Positions 43,425 to 43,460 of a DNA stretch of 43,460 nt are shown here, piece by piece (the first letter of the stretch is position 1; the number at the start of each line of letters is the position of its first letter). The stretch spans positions 1-43,460 of the forward strand of contig NZ_CALMGQ010000093.1 in assembly GCF_937863595.1 (NCBI RefSeq), read 5' to 3'. Below the pieces are notes generated by a model. That model ran no database searches and was not told the origin of the DNA. It was given only the letters and a program-made list of their open reading frames with translations. The translations under genes and the position numbers were made by a program. This DNA is from an uncultured Cytophaga sp. (GTDB taxonomy: Bacteria; Bacteroidota; Bacteroidia; Cytophagales; Cytophagaceae).

Positions 43425-43460
43425 AAGTTGGACCACTTAAGCAGCGGTTTTAAAGATATA
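43409..43460. mobile_element. Probable IS3-family (IS150-like) terminus, partial
   Basis: The break in the PepSY gene is followed by TGCTCTTTCCGTCTAAAAG then TTGGACC. A 5' TG with an internal AAAAGTTGGAC stretch is what I expect of IS3-family, IS150-group terminal inverted repeats. The rest of the element lies beyond the window, so no transposase is visible. The exact boundary (about 43409) and family are inferred from this short motif only. Confidence 0.45.

Overview
The window reads as a chromosomal contig from an AT-rich Bacteroidota, most likely a Cytophagales/Cytophaga-like free-living bacterium. Supporting signs are type IX secretion (T9SS) C-terminal sorting domains, several TonB-dependent receptors with carboxypeptidase-like N-terminal domains, WG-repeat and PD40-OmpA proteins, few Shine-Dalgarno sequences, and Bacteroidota-type -7 promoter elements (TAnnTTTG). 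The genus is an inference. I saw no rRNA, tRNA or CRISPR array.

Layout: (1) 1-520 is a chimeric left end, where the 5' part of an endonuclease I gene runs into the 3' end of a peptidyl-prolyl isomerase gene. (2) 616-4266, minus strand: a WG-repeat protein, a 3-methyladenine DNA glycosylase and an SpmA-SpmB fusion. (3) 4348-5082: a small outer-membrane protein whose terminator lies inside the facing gene. (4) 5086-9962, minus strand: a cobalamin-riboswitch operon of a BtuB-like receptor, a DUF4465 (BtuH-like) protein with a T9SS sorting domain, and a BtuG-like beta-propeller lipoprotein. This looks like a surface vitamin B12 capture system. (5) 10165-16655, minus strand: mnmA, a lipoprotein, a T9SS subtilase, rpe and a large TonB-dependent receptor, tightly packed. 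(6) 16780-19981, plus strand: a TrpF-like protein without the catalytic Cys, a PfkB-family sugar kinase and a POT peptide transporter. (7) 19982-24918: a structured leader, a DEAD-box helicase, rsmE, a DUF4159 protein, a fatty-acid desaturase and a GNAT acetyltransferase. (8) 25050-29278: a small membrane protein divergent from smc. (9) 29355-31363, minus strand: hslV, an ArsC-family protein, an outer-membrane protein and an ACP phosphodiesterase-like protein. (10) 31504-35234, plus strand: a FabF-type synthase, a PD40-OmpA protein, a 4-oxalocrotonate tautomerase and a DsrE-like protein. (11) 35296-37221: a hypothetical membrane-anchored protein and about 1 kb of AT-rich non-coding DNA with palindromes. 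(12) 37222-43460: an AraC regulator divergent from a TonB receptor, a DUF4374 lipoprotein, a small lipoprotein and a PepSY membrane protein. This is a Xus-like xenosiderophore/iron locus whose last gene appears cut by an IS3-family-like terminus at the contig end.

The points most worth following are the T9SS version of the B12 capture operon, the Xus-like locus with an extra lipoprotein gene, the structured leader of the DEAD-box helicase, the catalytically dead TrpF-like protein coupled to a sugar kinase, and the two suspicious contig ends.
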